From Pantanalinema sp. GBBB05 (GTDB lineage Bacteria; Cyanobacteriota; Cyanobacteriia; Leptolyngbyales; Leptolyngbyaceae): DNA of 64,000 bases. Every line of letters begins with the position of its first letter. Positions within the stretch are counted from its first letter, which is position 1. Shown one piece after another: positions 54,283 through 62,724 of the stretch. A program made the translations under genes and the position numbers. The stretch lies in the NCBI GenBank assembly GCA_016743235.1, contig VRZD01000011.1, positions 1-64,000 on the forward strand. The letters run 5' to 3'. Below the pieces are notes generated by a model. It searched no databases. It had not been told where the DNA came from and worked only from the letters and a program-made list of their open reading frames with translations.

Positions 54283-55152
54283 TTAAAGCGCCTGCCGTCG
54301 GAGAAATGGGATTAAAGCTTCAGTCACCTTTTCGTGCCAGTCTTCCTGGGGATAATGTCCTACTTCTTCCAGAATCACCAGTTCACCATCAGGCAGTGAC
54401 CTCACAAAATCTTCCGCGATCGCGATTGGCAACCACGGGTCGCGATCGCCCCACGCTACCAACACTGGTTTAGTCCATTGTTGAAACCCGGTGGCAATTT
54501 CCGCTGTCACCTGAGGCAATTGCAACTTTTGAATGGTAGTTAGTAAAGCTCGCCCCGCATCAGAACTGCGTAAAAAGGGACGACGGTAAATGTCTAAGTC
54601 TGCATCCTCCACACGATAGCCACCTCCACCTTCCAGGGTACGGTCTACCAATAATGGATCTTGCGTCATCATGTCACCCACAAACGGGATCCCCAGTTGC
54701 TTGATCTTCCAGGGTAATTTGGCAGTAGGTGAGAGGGGGGCATTCAAAATCATGATGCGATCGATCTGGTCGGGGTGTCGCAGCGCATATTGCAACCCAA
54801 CTGAACCCAAAAAACCCTGCACCACTAAGGAAAAGTGGGGCAATTCTAAAGCAGCAAATAATTCTTCTAGAGCGGAGATAAACCGCTCTGGCGTGTAGGC
54901 AAAATCCCGACGATCGGGTTGGGCTGAAAAGCCACAACCAATCCAATCTGGGGCGATCGCCCAAAATCCCTGGTCAGCTAACGCGGGTAAAATATGCCGC
55001 CAACCGTAGCTTTGAGACACTAACCCGTGTAACAGCACTACTGGAGTGCGATCGCGGTCTTCGATCGGTTTCGCCTCCCGAAAAAACCAAGACAAGTCAC
55101 CAATTTTAAGCCATTGCTCTCCCGGCTTTTCCCCCACAATTCGTTCTGCCAT
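54283..55152 (-). CDS. Alpha/beta-hydrolase with altered nucleophile elbow
   Basis: A 289-residue alpha/beta-fold protein related to haloalkane dehalogenases and epoxide hydrolases. LLHGLVSQSYGWR is the oxyanion region, APDWIGCGFSAQPD is the following strand-turn, GDRDPWLP carries the acid residue and EEVGHYPQED carries the His. At the nucleophile elbow, where V-x-D-x-G or G-x-S-x-G is expected, the sequence is VVQGFLGSVG, giving Gly113 at the nucleophile position. Activity would need a different mechanism or be absent. It is about 100 nt downstream of, and separate from, psbQ. Confidence 0.75.
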   Translation of the reverse strand: MAERIVGEKPGEQWLKIGDLSWFFREAKPIEDRDRTPVVLLHGLVSQSYGWRHILPALADQGFWAIAPDWIGCGFSAQPDRRDFAYTPERFISALEELFAALELPHFSLVVQGFLGSVGLQYALRHPDQIDRIMILNAPLSPTAKLPWKIKQLGIPFVGDMMTQDPLLVDRTLEGGGGYRVEDADLDIYRRPFLRSSDAGRALLTTIQKLQLPQVTAEIATGFQQWTKPVLVAWGDRDPWLPIAIAEDFVRSLPDGELVILEEVGHYPQEDWHEKVTEALIPFLRRQAL

Positions 55153-55207
55153 ATCCCACAGTCGCCCACACTACTTGTTGTTTGAGCTTACCGCGAATGG
55201 CTCCTAA

Positions 55208-55254
55208 TTCTTCCATATCTCCCCACCTCCCCGGCTCTCTTCTCCCTGTCACCT
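55208..55254. repeat. Polypyrimidine low-complexity tract
   Basis: About 45 nt of C/T-rich sequence (CTCCCCACCTCCCC-like) between divergent genes; the complement matches the polypurine class seen at 12140 and 15370. Confidence 0.45.
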
Positions 55255-55370
55255 AGCAAACCTTAATTAGGCATTAATTTTTGTTAAAAACACCTTTTCG
55301 TAGTTTTTGATACAGAATTTTCCTGATATATTCAGATTACAAAGTAAAAACGATCAAGGAAATAACCTGT

Positions 55371-55568
55371 ATGTCTACTCAAGAACAAGCTCGCGCATTG
55401 ATGATCCGCCACCAGCAAATGAACAGAAATCGTGAACAATGTGCATTGAGCCGCGCTGCTGCTGAAGTTGGCATGCCTGCTGAAGCCGCTGAGCTCTGGA
55501 GCCATGTTCACAATCGCTCTCATGCCTCTTCCAGTGCGTACAATCCTAGTAATGTTGGCATGAGCTAA
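55371..55568 (+). CDS. Small protein (65 aa)
   Basis: A 65-residue soluble protein. Helical N-terminal half (QARALMIRHQQMNRNREQ), then SRAAAEVGMPAEAAELWSHV and a flexible Ser/Asn-rich tail. AAGGA lies 9 nt before the ATG. It sits alone between a divergent hydrolase and a double hairpin, with a compact transcript of about 400 nt expected. The ordered composition and signals make it real; its family and role are not known to me. Confidence 0.65.
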   Translation: MSTQEQARALMIRHQQMNRNREQCALSRAAAEVGMPAEAAELWSHVHNRSHASSSAYNPSNVGMS

Positions 55569-55649
55569 TTGGCATTGCCGCTAAATTTTGGTTTTTAGCA
55601 TTGCAGTTACGATTTAGTTCAGTAAACGTTGAAGCTAGATAAAAATTTG

Positions 55650-55673
55650 GTCACCTTTCTACTGGAAGGTGAC
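55650..55673 (+). other. First of two related hairpins
   Basis: GTCACCTT (55650-55657) and AAGGTGAC (55666-55673), loop 8 nt, then TTTAGG. Its stem sequence is shared with the hairpin at 55706. Confidence 0.65.
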
Positions 55674-55705
55674 TTTAGGCTTAGAGACATATTGCAATCC
55701 AACAA

Positions 55706-55745
55706 AAAAGGTCACTCTTTCTAAGGAAGGGTGACCTTTTGTTTT
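55706..55745. terminator. Bidirectional terminator
   Basis: AAAAGGTCAC (55706-55715) pairs with GTGACCTTTT (55731-55740) and the stem extends inward to ~14 bp. T runs follow on both strands (TTTTGTTTT on plus, TTTTTTG on minus). It serves the small plus-strand gene and the convergent cysteine desulfurase gene. Confidence 0.9.
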
Positions 55746-55784
55746 ATTTCGGAGGATGCGGATGGTCGCAGAGGGCACAGCAGA

Positions 55785-56969
55785 CTAAGCAGACATCTTG
55801 GTAAAAACCGGATCATTGGCTTGGCGTAGCGATTGAATCGTAGCAACCGTGATATTGATCGCCCGATCGATATCAGCCTCGGTATTATGCCGTCCAATGC
55901 CAAATCGAATCGACGCATAAGCCAGGTCGTCCGATCGTCCCAGCGCCTTTAGGACATAAGAAGGGGCAGCTTTAGCAGAATTACAAGCAGACCCCGAAGA
56001 CACCGCAATCACGGATTGCAATCCTAAGGTCAATGCCTGTCCATCCACACCAGCTACACTAATATTCAGGTTGCCAGGCAGACGGTGGGTTAGGTGTCCA
56101 TTCAGGTAAACTCCCCCTAAAGCAGCTAGAGACTGCCAGAGACGATCGCGGAGGCGCGACACTCGCTCCGTTTCAGCCCTCATTTCTTGAATACCTAACT
56201 CTACTGCTGTGGCAAACCCAACAATTTGCGGTGTGTAGAGTGTTCCAGAGCGCATTCCTCGTTCATGACCGCCCCCATGCATTTGGGCAGCGAGTTGCAC
56301 TCTGGGGTTACGCCGCCGGACATATAACGCCCCAACTCCTTTAGGTCCATAAATTTTGTGGGCGGTCAGCGACATGATATCAATCTGCATGGCTTCCACA
56401 TCCAGCGGCACCTTCCCGATCGCTTGAGCCGCATCTGTGTGAAACAGAACTTGGCGCGCTCGGCACATTGCTCCAATTTCTGCGATCGGCTGAAGGACCC
56501 CAATTTCATTGTTTGCCGCCATTACTGAAACCAGGATGGTATCTGGACGGAAAGATTGTTCTAACAGGGCTAGATCAACTAGCCCATCTGGACAAACAGG
56601 TAAAAATGTGATCTCAAATCCGAGGGATTGTAAATAAGAACAAGTATCTAGAATTGCTTTATGCTCGGTCGCCACCGTAATAATATGCCGACCCTGGCTA
56701 TGGTAAGCCTCAGCCACGCCTTTAATGGCTAGATTATTGGCTTCGGTAGCCCCACTCGTAAAAATAATTTCTTCTGGCGAAGCATGAATGGCAGCTGCCA
56801 AAACTTCTCTCGCCTGATGTACCGCCGCTTGAGCTTCCCAACCATATTGATGGCTAGTGCTAGCAGGATTACCAAAATGCTGGGTGAAGAACGGCAGCAT
56901 GGCTGCAAGCACTCGTTCATCGACAGGTGTAGTGGCGTGGCAGTCTAGGTAAATTGGATGATGAGACAT
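55785..56969 (-). CDS. Cysteine desulfurase (NifS/IscS type)
   Basis: PLP enzyme that takes sulfur from cysteine for Fe-S cluster assembly. 394 residues. Features: CHATTPVDERVL and FGNPASTSHQYGW at the N-terminus, ATEHKAILD, HTDAAQAIGK, the PLP lysine in LTAHKIYGPKGVG, RSGTLYTP and the mobile loop SSGSACNSAKAAPSYVL with the catalytic Cys. The loop type and length match class I (IscS/NifS). No isc or suf genes are adjacent, so the paralogue is not named. Confidence 0.93.
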   Translation of the reverse strand: MSHHPIYLDCHATTPVDERVLAAMLPFFTQHFGNPASTSHQYGWEAQAAVHQAREVLAAAIHASPEEIIFTSGATEANNLAIKGVAEAYHSQGRHIITVATEHKAILDTCSYLQSLGFEITFLPVCPDGLVDLALLEQSFRPDTILVSVMAANNEIGVLQPIAEIGAMCRARQVLFHTDAAQAIGKVPLDVEAMQIDIMSLTAHKIYGPKGVGALYVRRRNPRVQLAAQMHGGGHERGMRSGTLYTPQIVGFATAVELGIQEMRAETERVSRLRDRLWQSLAALGGVYLNGHLTHRLPGNLNISVAGVDGQALTLGLQSVIAVSSGSACNSAKAAPSYVLKALGRSDDLAYASIRFGIGRHNTEADIDRAINITVATIQSLRQANDPVFTKMSA

Positions 56970-57306
56970 TCCCTTCCCACTTGTGCTTAAGCAACGACTA
57001 AGTTTTCCTCAGTATGCCTAAATCTTTTCCAAAAACCTCTATTCGTTGCCCTGATTAACCATAACTTCAAACATTTAATTTTGGCGATCGAACAATCAAT
57101 ATTTGTCTCATCTCGGGCGGAAATGACGATCAATGCTCCAGCCCAGCCTATATGCCAGGCTCAGAATCACAGCGATAGTCTTGAATTTTGAGTCACTCGT
57201 CCCCTTAAAGCATCCATTAAAACTTAATGAACTTGTCCGAGCGTGTCAGGAATTCTACCCGATCGATGGGAATCGCCCCGTTTGAATGAAGCGGCTCTTT
57301 AACGCT
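56970..57306. other. Intergenic region before the cysteine desulfurase gene
   Basis: 337 nt containing the promoter of the minus-strand cysteine desulfurase gene and the 3' end of the serine-hydrolase transcript. No convincing terminator or repeat is visible. Confidence 0.4.
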
Positions 57307-59256
57307 TTAACGGGTGGCTTGCATGGTGTTACCCGTTGCTGGGGAATCTGTCCCTGGGGAGTCATCGCTTGGAGCTTGCGGTTCTGCGGTTACGGGAGCT
57401 GAAGTCTCTCCAGGATTGAGTGGTGGCGATGACTGCGCCTGGTTAGGAGCGGTAGTAGTCGTCGGGCGGTTAAAGTGCTGATACGCCGCTCGTGATACCT
57501 GACGAATTAGTTCAGCGGCTTGATAATTATTGGGAGGTCGCTTGACCACCACCCCGATCGCATATCGCTTACCATTCGGTAGATCAATAAGTCCTACATC
57601 ACCCAGCGCTGAACTGATATCCCCAGTCTTGTGAGCAATCGTTGCGCCTTCTCCTAACCCTTGTGGCAATAAACTATCATTGACGGTCTGCCGCATAATC
57701 TCCAGCATGCGATCGCGTGATCGCAGTGAAATGAGTTCACCTTGACTCACACGAATCATGACCATCGCGAGATCCTTGGGACTGGTTGTATTGGTTCCCT
57801 GAAGATCTGGCAGCATGTTCCTAATTTCGGTTGTCATTAAGCCCCAGGACCGGAAGCGATCGTTTAATGCTGCCTTACCCCCCAACCGAGCAATCAGCAT
57901 ATTTGTCGCTGTATTATCGCTAATCACGATCATCCGCCGAGCGACTTCTAGCGTGGTGTACTGAGTGCCCAATGGCTCATACTGCATATCACCTGATCCC
58001 TGACCGATCAGCTCTTTTCGCAAAGTGAGCTTCTCATCCAGGCGAATTTTTCCTGCATCAATATCCTGGAAAAAGGCAACTAATACAGGCACTTTGATCG
58101 TGCTAGCTGCCGCAAATGTAGCGCTACCACCCATATCCAGATAACTATTGTCATCTAGATCTTGAAGATAGGCACCCAGGGTAAACTGTGGGTTTTGCTG
58201 GATTAGGGGGGCAACGGCAGTTTTTAACGGAGCAATCTCCTGCCCAACTTTCAAGGCTGGGCTAGGAGCGACTGACATCGCCTGGGTAGAGGGCTGGTTA
58301 TTAGGTGAATTATTAGTCAAAAAAGAGTGAGTTGCTGGATCCCAGGCAGAGAGTACCGTTCCCGCTAATACGCCCACTCCAATACTTAAAATCAACATAC
58401 GGGTGGCATACAGCACGATCGCCGTGCTTCGAGATTTAGGACGGGTCTGCCGTTGCCTCGGTTCAGCCAGAGGGCGCTGACCCAGAGAAGCCTCTCGCCG
58501 ATGACGCCGCGATCGCTGAAGCCTATTAGTTGACTCGATCGACTGGGCAGAGCTACCCGCTCCCGATCGTCTAGCATCTCCTGATGGCTCCAAAACTTGA
58601 CCAGGTCGCAAGGGCAGAATAGGGTTGGCGGTTGGTTGACGTAGCCGTAGACCCCGACGATTTCTCTCTTGATGGTTAGGGTTAGATTCCGCCCCTCGCC
58701 GAGCCCCCGATGGCTGCTCCCGAGACTGTCGCCGCGCGTCCCGGTTTTTCTCCAGCATCGTTGTGTTTCCTGAAGATGGCATCCCAATGCCACTTCGTCC
58801 AGGCAAATTAAGTCTTGACACCGACTGGGGCTGATCACGGCGCAGCGCCCCCGGATCGGCGCTAGAGCTGCTAGCTGCATTCTTGGCAAATGTAGGACGC
58901 TGGTGCTCCCCCAACCGCGGGGCAGTAGGAGCCACTCCATCTTTAGTTAGGCGGGAGCGTCCTCCCCACAGGCGAGACCACCACCTAGCTCGTCCTTTTG
59001 TCCGGTCTTGCCGAACCACCTGATTACCCTGCCTTTTAGCATCCCGAGATGGGCTTTTGGAGTTTAATGGCTCCTGGGCTTTGTTGCGGTCTGAGCCTAC
59101 CTGAGAGTTGGATGGTAAGGCATTTGATGATGAGACTGGTGAAGATCCACCAGAACCGGAAGCGGGTTCTCGCAACCGTAGGGCTTTCCGTCGTCCCTTA
59201 AATAGAGGGGAACGATTATTGCTGCGCTGACGCGATGTATCACCCGACTCCGGCAT
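57307..59256 (-). CDS. Beta-lactamase-fold serine hydrolase with long disordered N-terminus
   Basis: A 649-residue protein. The first ~275 residues are very rich in Arg, Ser, Gly, Gln and Pro and probably disordered and cytoplasmic. One membrane helix (~275-302) follows, then an extracytoplasmic domain with the serine beta-lactamase/PBP signatures: Ser385-x-x-Lys388 (STIK), Ser446-Asp-Asn (SDN) and Lys543-Thr-Gly (KTG). The class A deacylation Glu seems replaced: the omega-loop reads TTEIRNMLPD, with Asn conserved but Thr where Glu166 is expected by my alignment. A penicillin-binding or peptidoglycan-related function is as likely as antibiotic hydrolysis. Start at 59256 has GGGAG 7 nt upstream; an ORF to 59319 adds residues lacking such a site. 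Confidence 0.78.
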   Translation of the reverse strand: MPESGDTSRQRSNNRSPLFKGRRKALRLREPASGSGGSSPVSSSNALPSNSQVGSDRNKAQEPLNSKSPSRDAKRQGNQVVRQDRTKGRARWWSRLWGGRSRLTKDGVAPTAPRLGEHQRPTFAKNAASSSSADPGALRRDQPQSVSRLNLPGRSGIGMPSSGNTTMLEKNRDARRQSREQPSGARRGAESNPNHQERNRRGLRLRQPTANPILPLRPGQVLEPSGDARRSGAGSSAQSIESTNRLQRSRRHRREASLGQRPLAEPRQRQTRPKSRSTAIVLYATRMLILSIGVGVLAGTVLSAWDPATHSFLTNNSPNNQPSTQAMSVAPSPALKVGQEIAPLKTAVAPLIQQNPQFTLGAYLQDLDDNSYLDMGGSATFAAASTIKVPVLVAFFQDIDAGKIRLDEKLTLRKELIGQGSGDMQYEPLGTQYTTLEVARRMIVISDNTATNMLIARLGGKAALNDRFRSWGLMTTEIRNMLPDLQGTNTTSPKDLAMVMIRVSQGELISLRSRDRMLEIMRQTVNDSLLPQGLGEGATIAHKTGDISSALGDVGLIDLPNGKRYAIGVVVKRPPNNYQAAELIRQVSRAAYQHFNRPTTTTAPNQAQSSPPLNPGETSAPVTAEPQAPSDDSPGTDSPATGNTMQATR

Positions 59257-59370
59257 GATGACACTCCCACAAAGATTCAACGGAAACGTTAGCAGAATTG
59301 CAGCCAACTGTCGAGTCATCCTTAGCCATCATCAGCATGAAGTAATGTAAAGACTGCTCGCACCAAGCTT

Positions 59371-60219
59371 TTATTGGCGATCGTAATTTTGCTTGACGGT
59401 CCATTGCACCTGACTCAAAATGCCTCGCAACATGGCTACCTCTTCGGGCGTTGGCAGCGATCGGTGAAACAACCGTCGAAACTTCTCCATGCGACTAGCT
59501 GCCGTGTGGGGATAGAGATAGCCAATTTGTAGTAAGACAGCTTCCAGATGCTGATAGAAGCCTTCCAGGGTATCTAAGGTGGCAGGTATGTGGGTGGAGG
59601 AAAGAGGTGGTAAGGAGGGTAAGGGAGGTGAGGAAGATGAGGTGGGTAAAGAAGGTAAGGAAAGTGAGCGTTTAGCTTCTCCATCTCCCTTATCATCCCC
59701 ATCTGCTCTATCTCCTTCATCCCCAATCAGAAATAGCTCATAGCAACAGATCGCCACCGCTTGAGCCAAATTGAGCGAGGGATAAATTGGGCTGGATGGA
59801 ATGTAGATTAAGCGATGGGCGTAATTTAATTCTTCGTTAGTCAAACCTCGGTCTTCTCGCCCAAAAATCAGGGCTGCACTATCAGGTTGGATTTGATCGC
59901 CTAACAGCCAAGGTAAGGCGGTTCTTGGAGGTTCTAGTGGGGTGGTAAGCGGGCGTTGTAATCCAGTTGTGGCGATCGCCCGTTGGCAGCCTATGAGGGC
60001 TTCTGGCAGGGTCGCGACTATTGTGGCTGTTTCTAGGATTTCTGGTGCGTGAACTGCCATTTGGCGGGCTTCTGCACCGATTGGATCACATTGTGGATTG
60101 ACTAACACCAGATGACTTAAGCCCATATTTTTCATGATGCGGGCGATCGAGCCAACATTCAAGGCGCCAGCTGGCTCCACCAGAACAATCCGCAGGTTGG
60201 CAAAACGAGGATCAAGCAT
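59371..60219 (-). CDS. TrmJ/TrmH-family RNA methyltransferase
   Basis: SPOUT-fold S-adenosylmethionine-dependent ribose methyltransferase, most like TrmJ (2'-O-methylation of tRNA position 32). The 282-residue protein has VLVEPAGALNVGSIARIMKNMG, the LVNPQCDP block, ALIFGREDRGLTNEEL and YPSLNLAQAVAICCYEL (the knot). The region between the knot domain and the C-terminal helices holds ~45 low-complexity residues rich in Asp/Gly then Ser/Pro/Leu, encoded by the polypurine/polypyrimidine DNA at 59585-59724. Start at 60219 is preferred to 60288, which lacks conserved sequence. It is divergent from the DUF2256 gene. Confidence 0.85.
   Translation of the reverse strand: MLDPRFANLRIVLVEPAGALNVGSIARIMKNMGLSHLVLVNPQCDPIGAEARQMAVHAPEILETATIVATLPEALIGCQRAIATTGLQRPLTTPLEPPRTALPWLLGDQIQPDSAALIFGREDRGLTNEELNYAHRLIYIPSSPIYPSLNLAQAVAICCYELFLIGDEGDRADGDDKGDGEAKRSLSLPSLPTSSSSPPLPSLPPLSSTHIPATLDTLEGFYQHLEAVLLQIGYLYPHTAASRMEKFRRLFHRSLPTPEEVAMLRGILSQVQWTVKQNYDRQ
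59585..59724. repeat. Low-complexity insertion inside the methyltransferase gene
   Basis: G/A-rich DNA (59585-59670) followed by C/T-rich DNA (59676-59724), so the two halves are roughly inverted copies and could fold back. It is in frame and encodes the hydrophilic linker of the protein. Confidence 0.55.
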
Positions 60220-60279
60220 AGATGAGGTCAACCAGAAATCAGTTAAGGTGATAAATGTAAACTTTTGTTTACTGAAGCC

Positions 60280-60438
60280 ATGCCGCATGCTCGATCGAAA
60301 TCCAATTTACCCACCAAACTCTGTCCGGTATGCCAGCGTCCATTTAGCTGGCGCAAAAAATGGGAAGATTGCTGGGATGAAGTGAAATATTGCTCAGAGC
60401 GCTGTCGTCGCAGGAGGAATCAGGCATGTCAGGACTAG
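60280..60438 (+). CDS. DUF2256 small zinc-ribbon protein
   Basis: A 52-residue protein missed by simple length cut-offs. It reads with the family pattern [19 protein letters not shown] followed by [15 protein letters not shown]. Cys15, Cys18, Cys38 and Cys42 probably bind Zn, and Cys31 and Cys50 are extra. Function of DUF2256 is not established. The stop overlaps the following gene's start by 13 nt. It is divergent from the TrmJ gene with ~60 nt between starts. Confidence 0.88.
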   Translation: MPHARSKSNLPTKLCPVCQRPFSWRKKWEDCWDEVKYCSERCRRRRNQACQD

Positions 60439-61388
60439 GGGTGCAACCCAAGTTAATTATTCATGGTGGGGCAGGCAGTTCGCTCAAAAGTAAAGGTGGG
60501 TTGGAGTCAGTCCGGCGATCGCTCCATGCTGTGCTTGAGGCAGTGTATCCGTTGTTGAGAGATGGAGCAACGGCAGAAGCAGCGGTAATTCAAGGCTGTC
60601 GCTTGTTAGAAGATGATCCCCGGTTCAATGCGGGTACGGGTTCGGTGTTGCAATCTGATGGGCAAATCCGTATGAGTGCCTCGCTAATGAATGGGAGTCA
60701 GCAACGGTTTAGCGGCGTAATTAATGTGTCACGGGTGCAGAATCCAATTTTGTTGGCAGATTTTTTGCAGAACTCCCCCGATCATGTGCTGTCAGACATT
60801 GGGGCATTGGAACTGCTTCGAGAACTTAACTTACCCACTTACGACCCCCTGACTGAAATCCGCTTACAGGAGTGGATGCTGGAACGACAAGGCAATTTCA
60901 GCAAAGAAATGGCAGGTGTGGTCGCAGAACGAGAACTGGTAGAAGAATCGGCAGGACGGGGCACGATCGGGGTGGTGGCATTAGACCGGGAAGGACGACT
61001 CGCCGCCGGAACTTCTACCGGGGGTAAAGGATTCGAGCGGATTGGTCGCGTCAGCGATTCGGCTACACCTGCCGGAAACTATGCCACGATGCAAGCGGCA
61101 ATTAGTTGTACGGGCATCGGTGAGGACATCATTGACGAGTGTTTAGCAGCGCGGATTGTGGTACGTGTGACGGACGGCATGCCTTTGCAAGCTGCCTTCG
61201 AGAAATCCTTTAAAGAAGCGGCTCAGAATCAACGGGATTTTGGCGCGATCGGGATTGATGCAACTGGCGCCATTTCCTGGGGTAAAACCTGTGAGGTCCT
61301 ATTAGCGGCTTATCACGACGGCACGGAGATCGGGGATGTGCTGGAATGGGCAGATGGCAACTTAGTCGGAGGCACTCACCCGTCTTAG
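60426..61388 (+). CDS. Isoaspartyl peptidase / L-asparaginase (type 2)
   Basis: Ntn-hydrolase precursor of 320 residues that cleaves itself to alpha and beta chains. It then hydrolyses isoaspartyl dipeptides and asparagine, with a role in turnover of damaged proteins and possibly cyanophycin-derived dipeptides. Motifs: [18 protein letters not shown] and the processing site [11 protein letters not shown], where Thr becomes the new N-terminal nucleophile; [18 protein letters not shown] lies just after. The ATG at 60426 has AGGAGG about 10 nt upstream and lies inside the end of the DUF2256 gene; the ORF to 60390 is not preferred. Confidence 0.92.
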   Translation: MSGLGVQPKLIIHGGAGSSLKSKGGLESVRRSLHAVLEAVYPLLRDGATAEAAVIQGCRLLEDDPRFNAGTGSVLQSDGQIRMSASLMNGSQQRFSGVINVSRVQNPILLADFLQNSPDHVLSDIGALELLRELNLPTYDPLTEIRLQEWMLERQGNFSKEMAGVVAERELVEESAGRGTIGVVALDREGRLAAGTSTGGKGFERIGRVSDSATPAGNYATMQAAISCTGIGEDIIDECLAARIVVRVTDGMPLQAAFEKSFKEAAQNQRDFGAIGIDATGAISWGKTCEVLLAAYHDGTEIGDVLEWADGNLVGGTHPS

Positions 61389-61393
61389 CGGTT

Positions 61394-62314
61394 TTAGTTG
61401 CGATGGTGGTTGTTAAATCGCACTCTGGCACCTGCCCATTGCAGTTTTTCTTGCAGGGTCTGGTAGTAGGAGTAGTTCTCTCGCAGAATAATAAATTCTG
61501 CCTGACATTCCGCCATCCGGATATCCACCCGTTGTCCCGGCCAGATCGATGTCGCTAATACCCCATCCATCCATAATTTAGTGCTGAGATCCTGATCGGC
61601 AAGTGGCCAAATACTGACCACACAACCGGGCGGCAACACGATCGGGCGACTCGACAAACTTAAAGGACAAATCGGCGTCACCACGATCGCTTCCATCCCC
61701 GGATGGATAATGGGACCATTCGCCGCTACCGTATAGCAGGTAGAACCCGTGGGAGTTGCTACCAGCAGGCCATCGCCCTGATACTGATCAACCACCTCAC
61801 CATCAATTTCCATTTCCAGAATCGAGGTAATCATGCGGTCGGCGGAGGCTGGCTTCACACACATTTCATTCAGAGCTAGAAAGCGATCGCTCATCGGTTC
61901 CAGGTTGCTGCGGCTCCCCTCAAACACGGTTGCCTGAAGCATCATCCGGCGCTGCACCGCAAAGCGATCGCTCAATAATCGTTCCCAAACCTGCTCGGTA
62001 TCGGTAAATTCCTCAATCGATTCGGTTAAAAAACCCAGATGCCCGCCAATATTGACTGCCAGAATCGGTACAGCATCACTGGCTAGCCAGCGCGCGGCCG
62101 TGAGGGCAGTACCATCACCCCCCAAAATAATTGCCAGATCGATCGGGCGAGTCACCGAAGCCAGAAATACTGGAAAGGGATTGTCTTTCGGTCCACTGGG
62201 ACCCACTAAAACCTTACAGCCGCGATTCTCTAATTGTCTGGCACACTTTTCAGCACAACGCTGACTGCTGGAATCGTTGGCTTTGTGGGCAATAATGACC
62301 TGCTGAAGTTGCAC
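61394..62314 (-). CDS. nadK: NAD kinase
   Basis: Phosphorylates NAD+ to NADP+. 306 residues with the family motifs ILGGDGTALTAAR, NIGGHLGFLTES, ALNEMCVKP and DGLLVATPTGSTCY. The start codon is GTG (62314), giving MQLQQVIIAHKAN as in other cyanobacterial homologues I recall. Cyanobacteria have two paralogues; which one this is was not decided. It lies 74 nt downstream of ndhE on the same strand and may be cotranscribed with the ndh operon. Confidence 0.94.
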   Translation of the reverse strand: MQLQQVIIAHKANDSSSQRCAEKCARQLENRGCKVLVGPSGPKDNPFPVFLASVTRPIDLAIILGGDGTALTAARWLASDAVPILAVNIGGHLGFLTESIEEFTDTEQVWERLLSDRFAVQRRMMLQATVFEGSRSNLEPMSDRFLALNEMCVKPASADRMITSILEMEIDGEVVDQYQGDGLLVATPTGSTCYTVAANGPIIHPGMEAIVVTPICPLSLSSRPIVLPPGCVVSIWPLADQDLSTKLWMDGVLATSIWPGQRVDIRMAECQAEFIILRENYSYYQTLQEKLQWAGARVRFNNHHRN

Positions 62315-62388
62315 GTTTGCTCAAAGGATTTGGGTGATTAGTTGTTAGTCTACTGGCAAGTTGGGACGAATCACTAATCACCCGAGAA

Positions 62389-62694
62389 TTACCACTTGAG
62401 CAAGTTAAATTGCTCCATGTCCACCGTGTCACGGTTGCGATAGATCGCCAGGACGATCGCCAACCCAACAGCAGCTTCTGCGGCGGCGATCGAAATGACA
62501 AACACGGTAAACACTTGCCCTTTAATGCTTTGTCCATCCATGTAATTGGAGAACGCCATCAAATTCAAATTGACCGCATTCAGCATCAATTCCACCGACA
62601 TCAAAACTCGGACAGCGTTCCGGCTGGTAATTAAGCCAAAGATACCAATGCAAAATAAGGCGGCGGCCAAGATTAAAAAGTATTGGAGTTGCAT
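62389..62694 (-). CDS. ndhE: NAD(P)H-quinone oxidoreductase subunit 4L
   Basis: 101-residue membrane subunit of the thylakoid NDH-1 complex (cyclic electron flow, respiration, CO2 uptake). Three helices, with the conserved [16 protein letters not shown] (the glutamate in the membrane proton path) and [19 protein letters not shown]. It is the last gene of the visible ndhI-G-E series. Confidence 0.96.
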   Translation of the reverse strand: MQLQYFLILAAALFCIGIFGLITSRNAVRVLMSVELMLNAVNLNLMAFSNYMDGQSIKGQVFTVFVISIAAAEAAVGLAIVLAIYRNRDTVDMEQFNLLKW

Positions 62695-62724
62695 GAGTCT
62701 CGGTTGAATTCGGGCAAATTGCAG

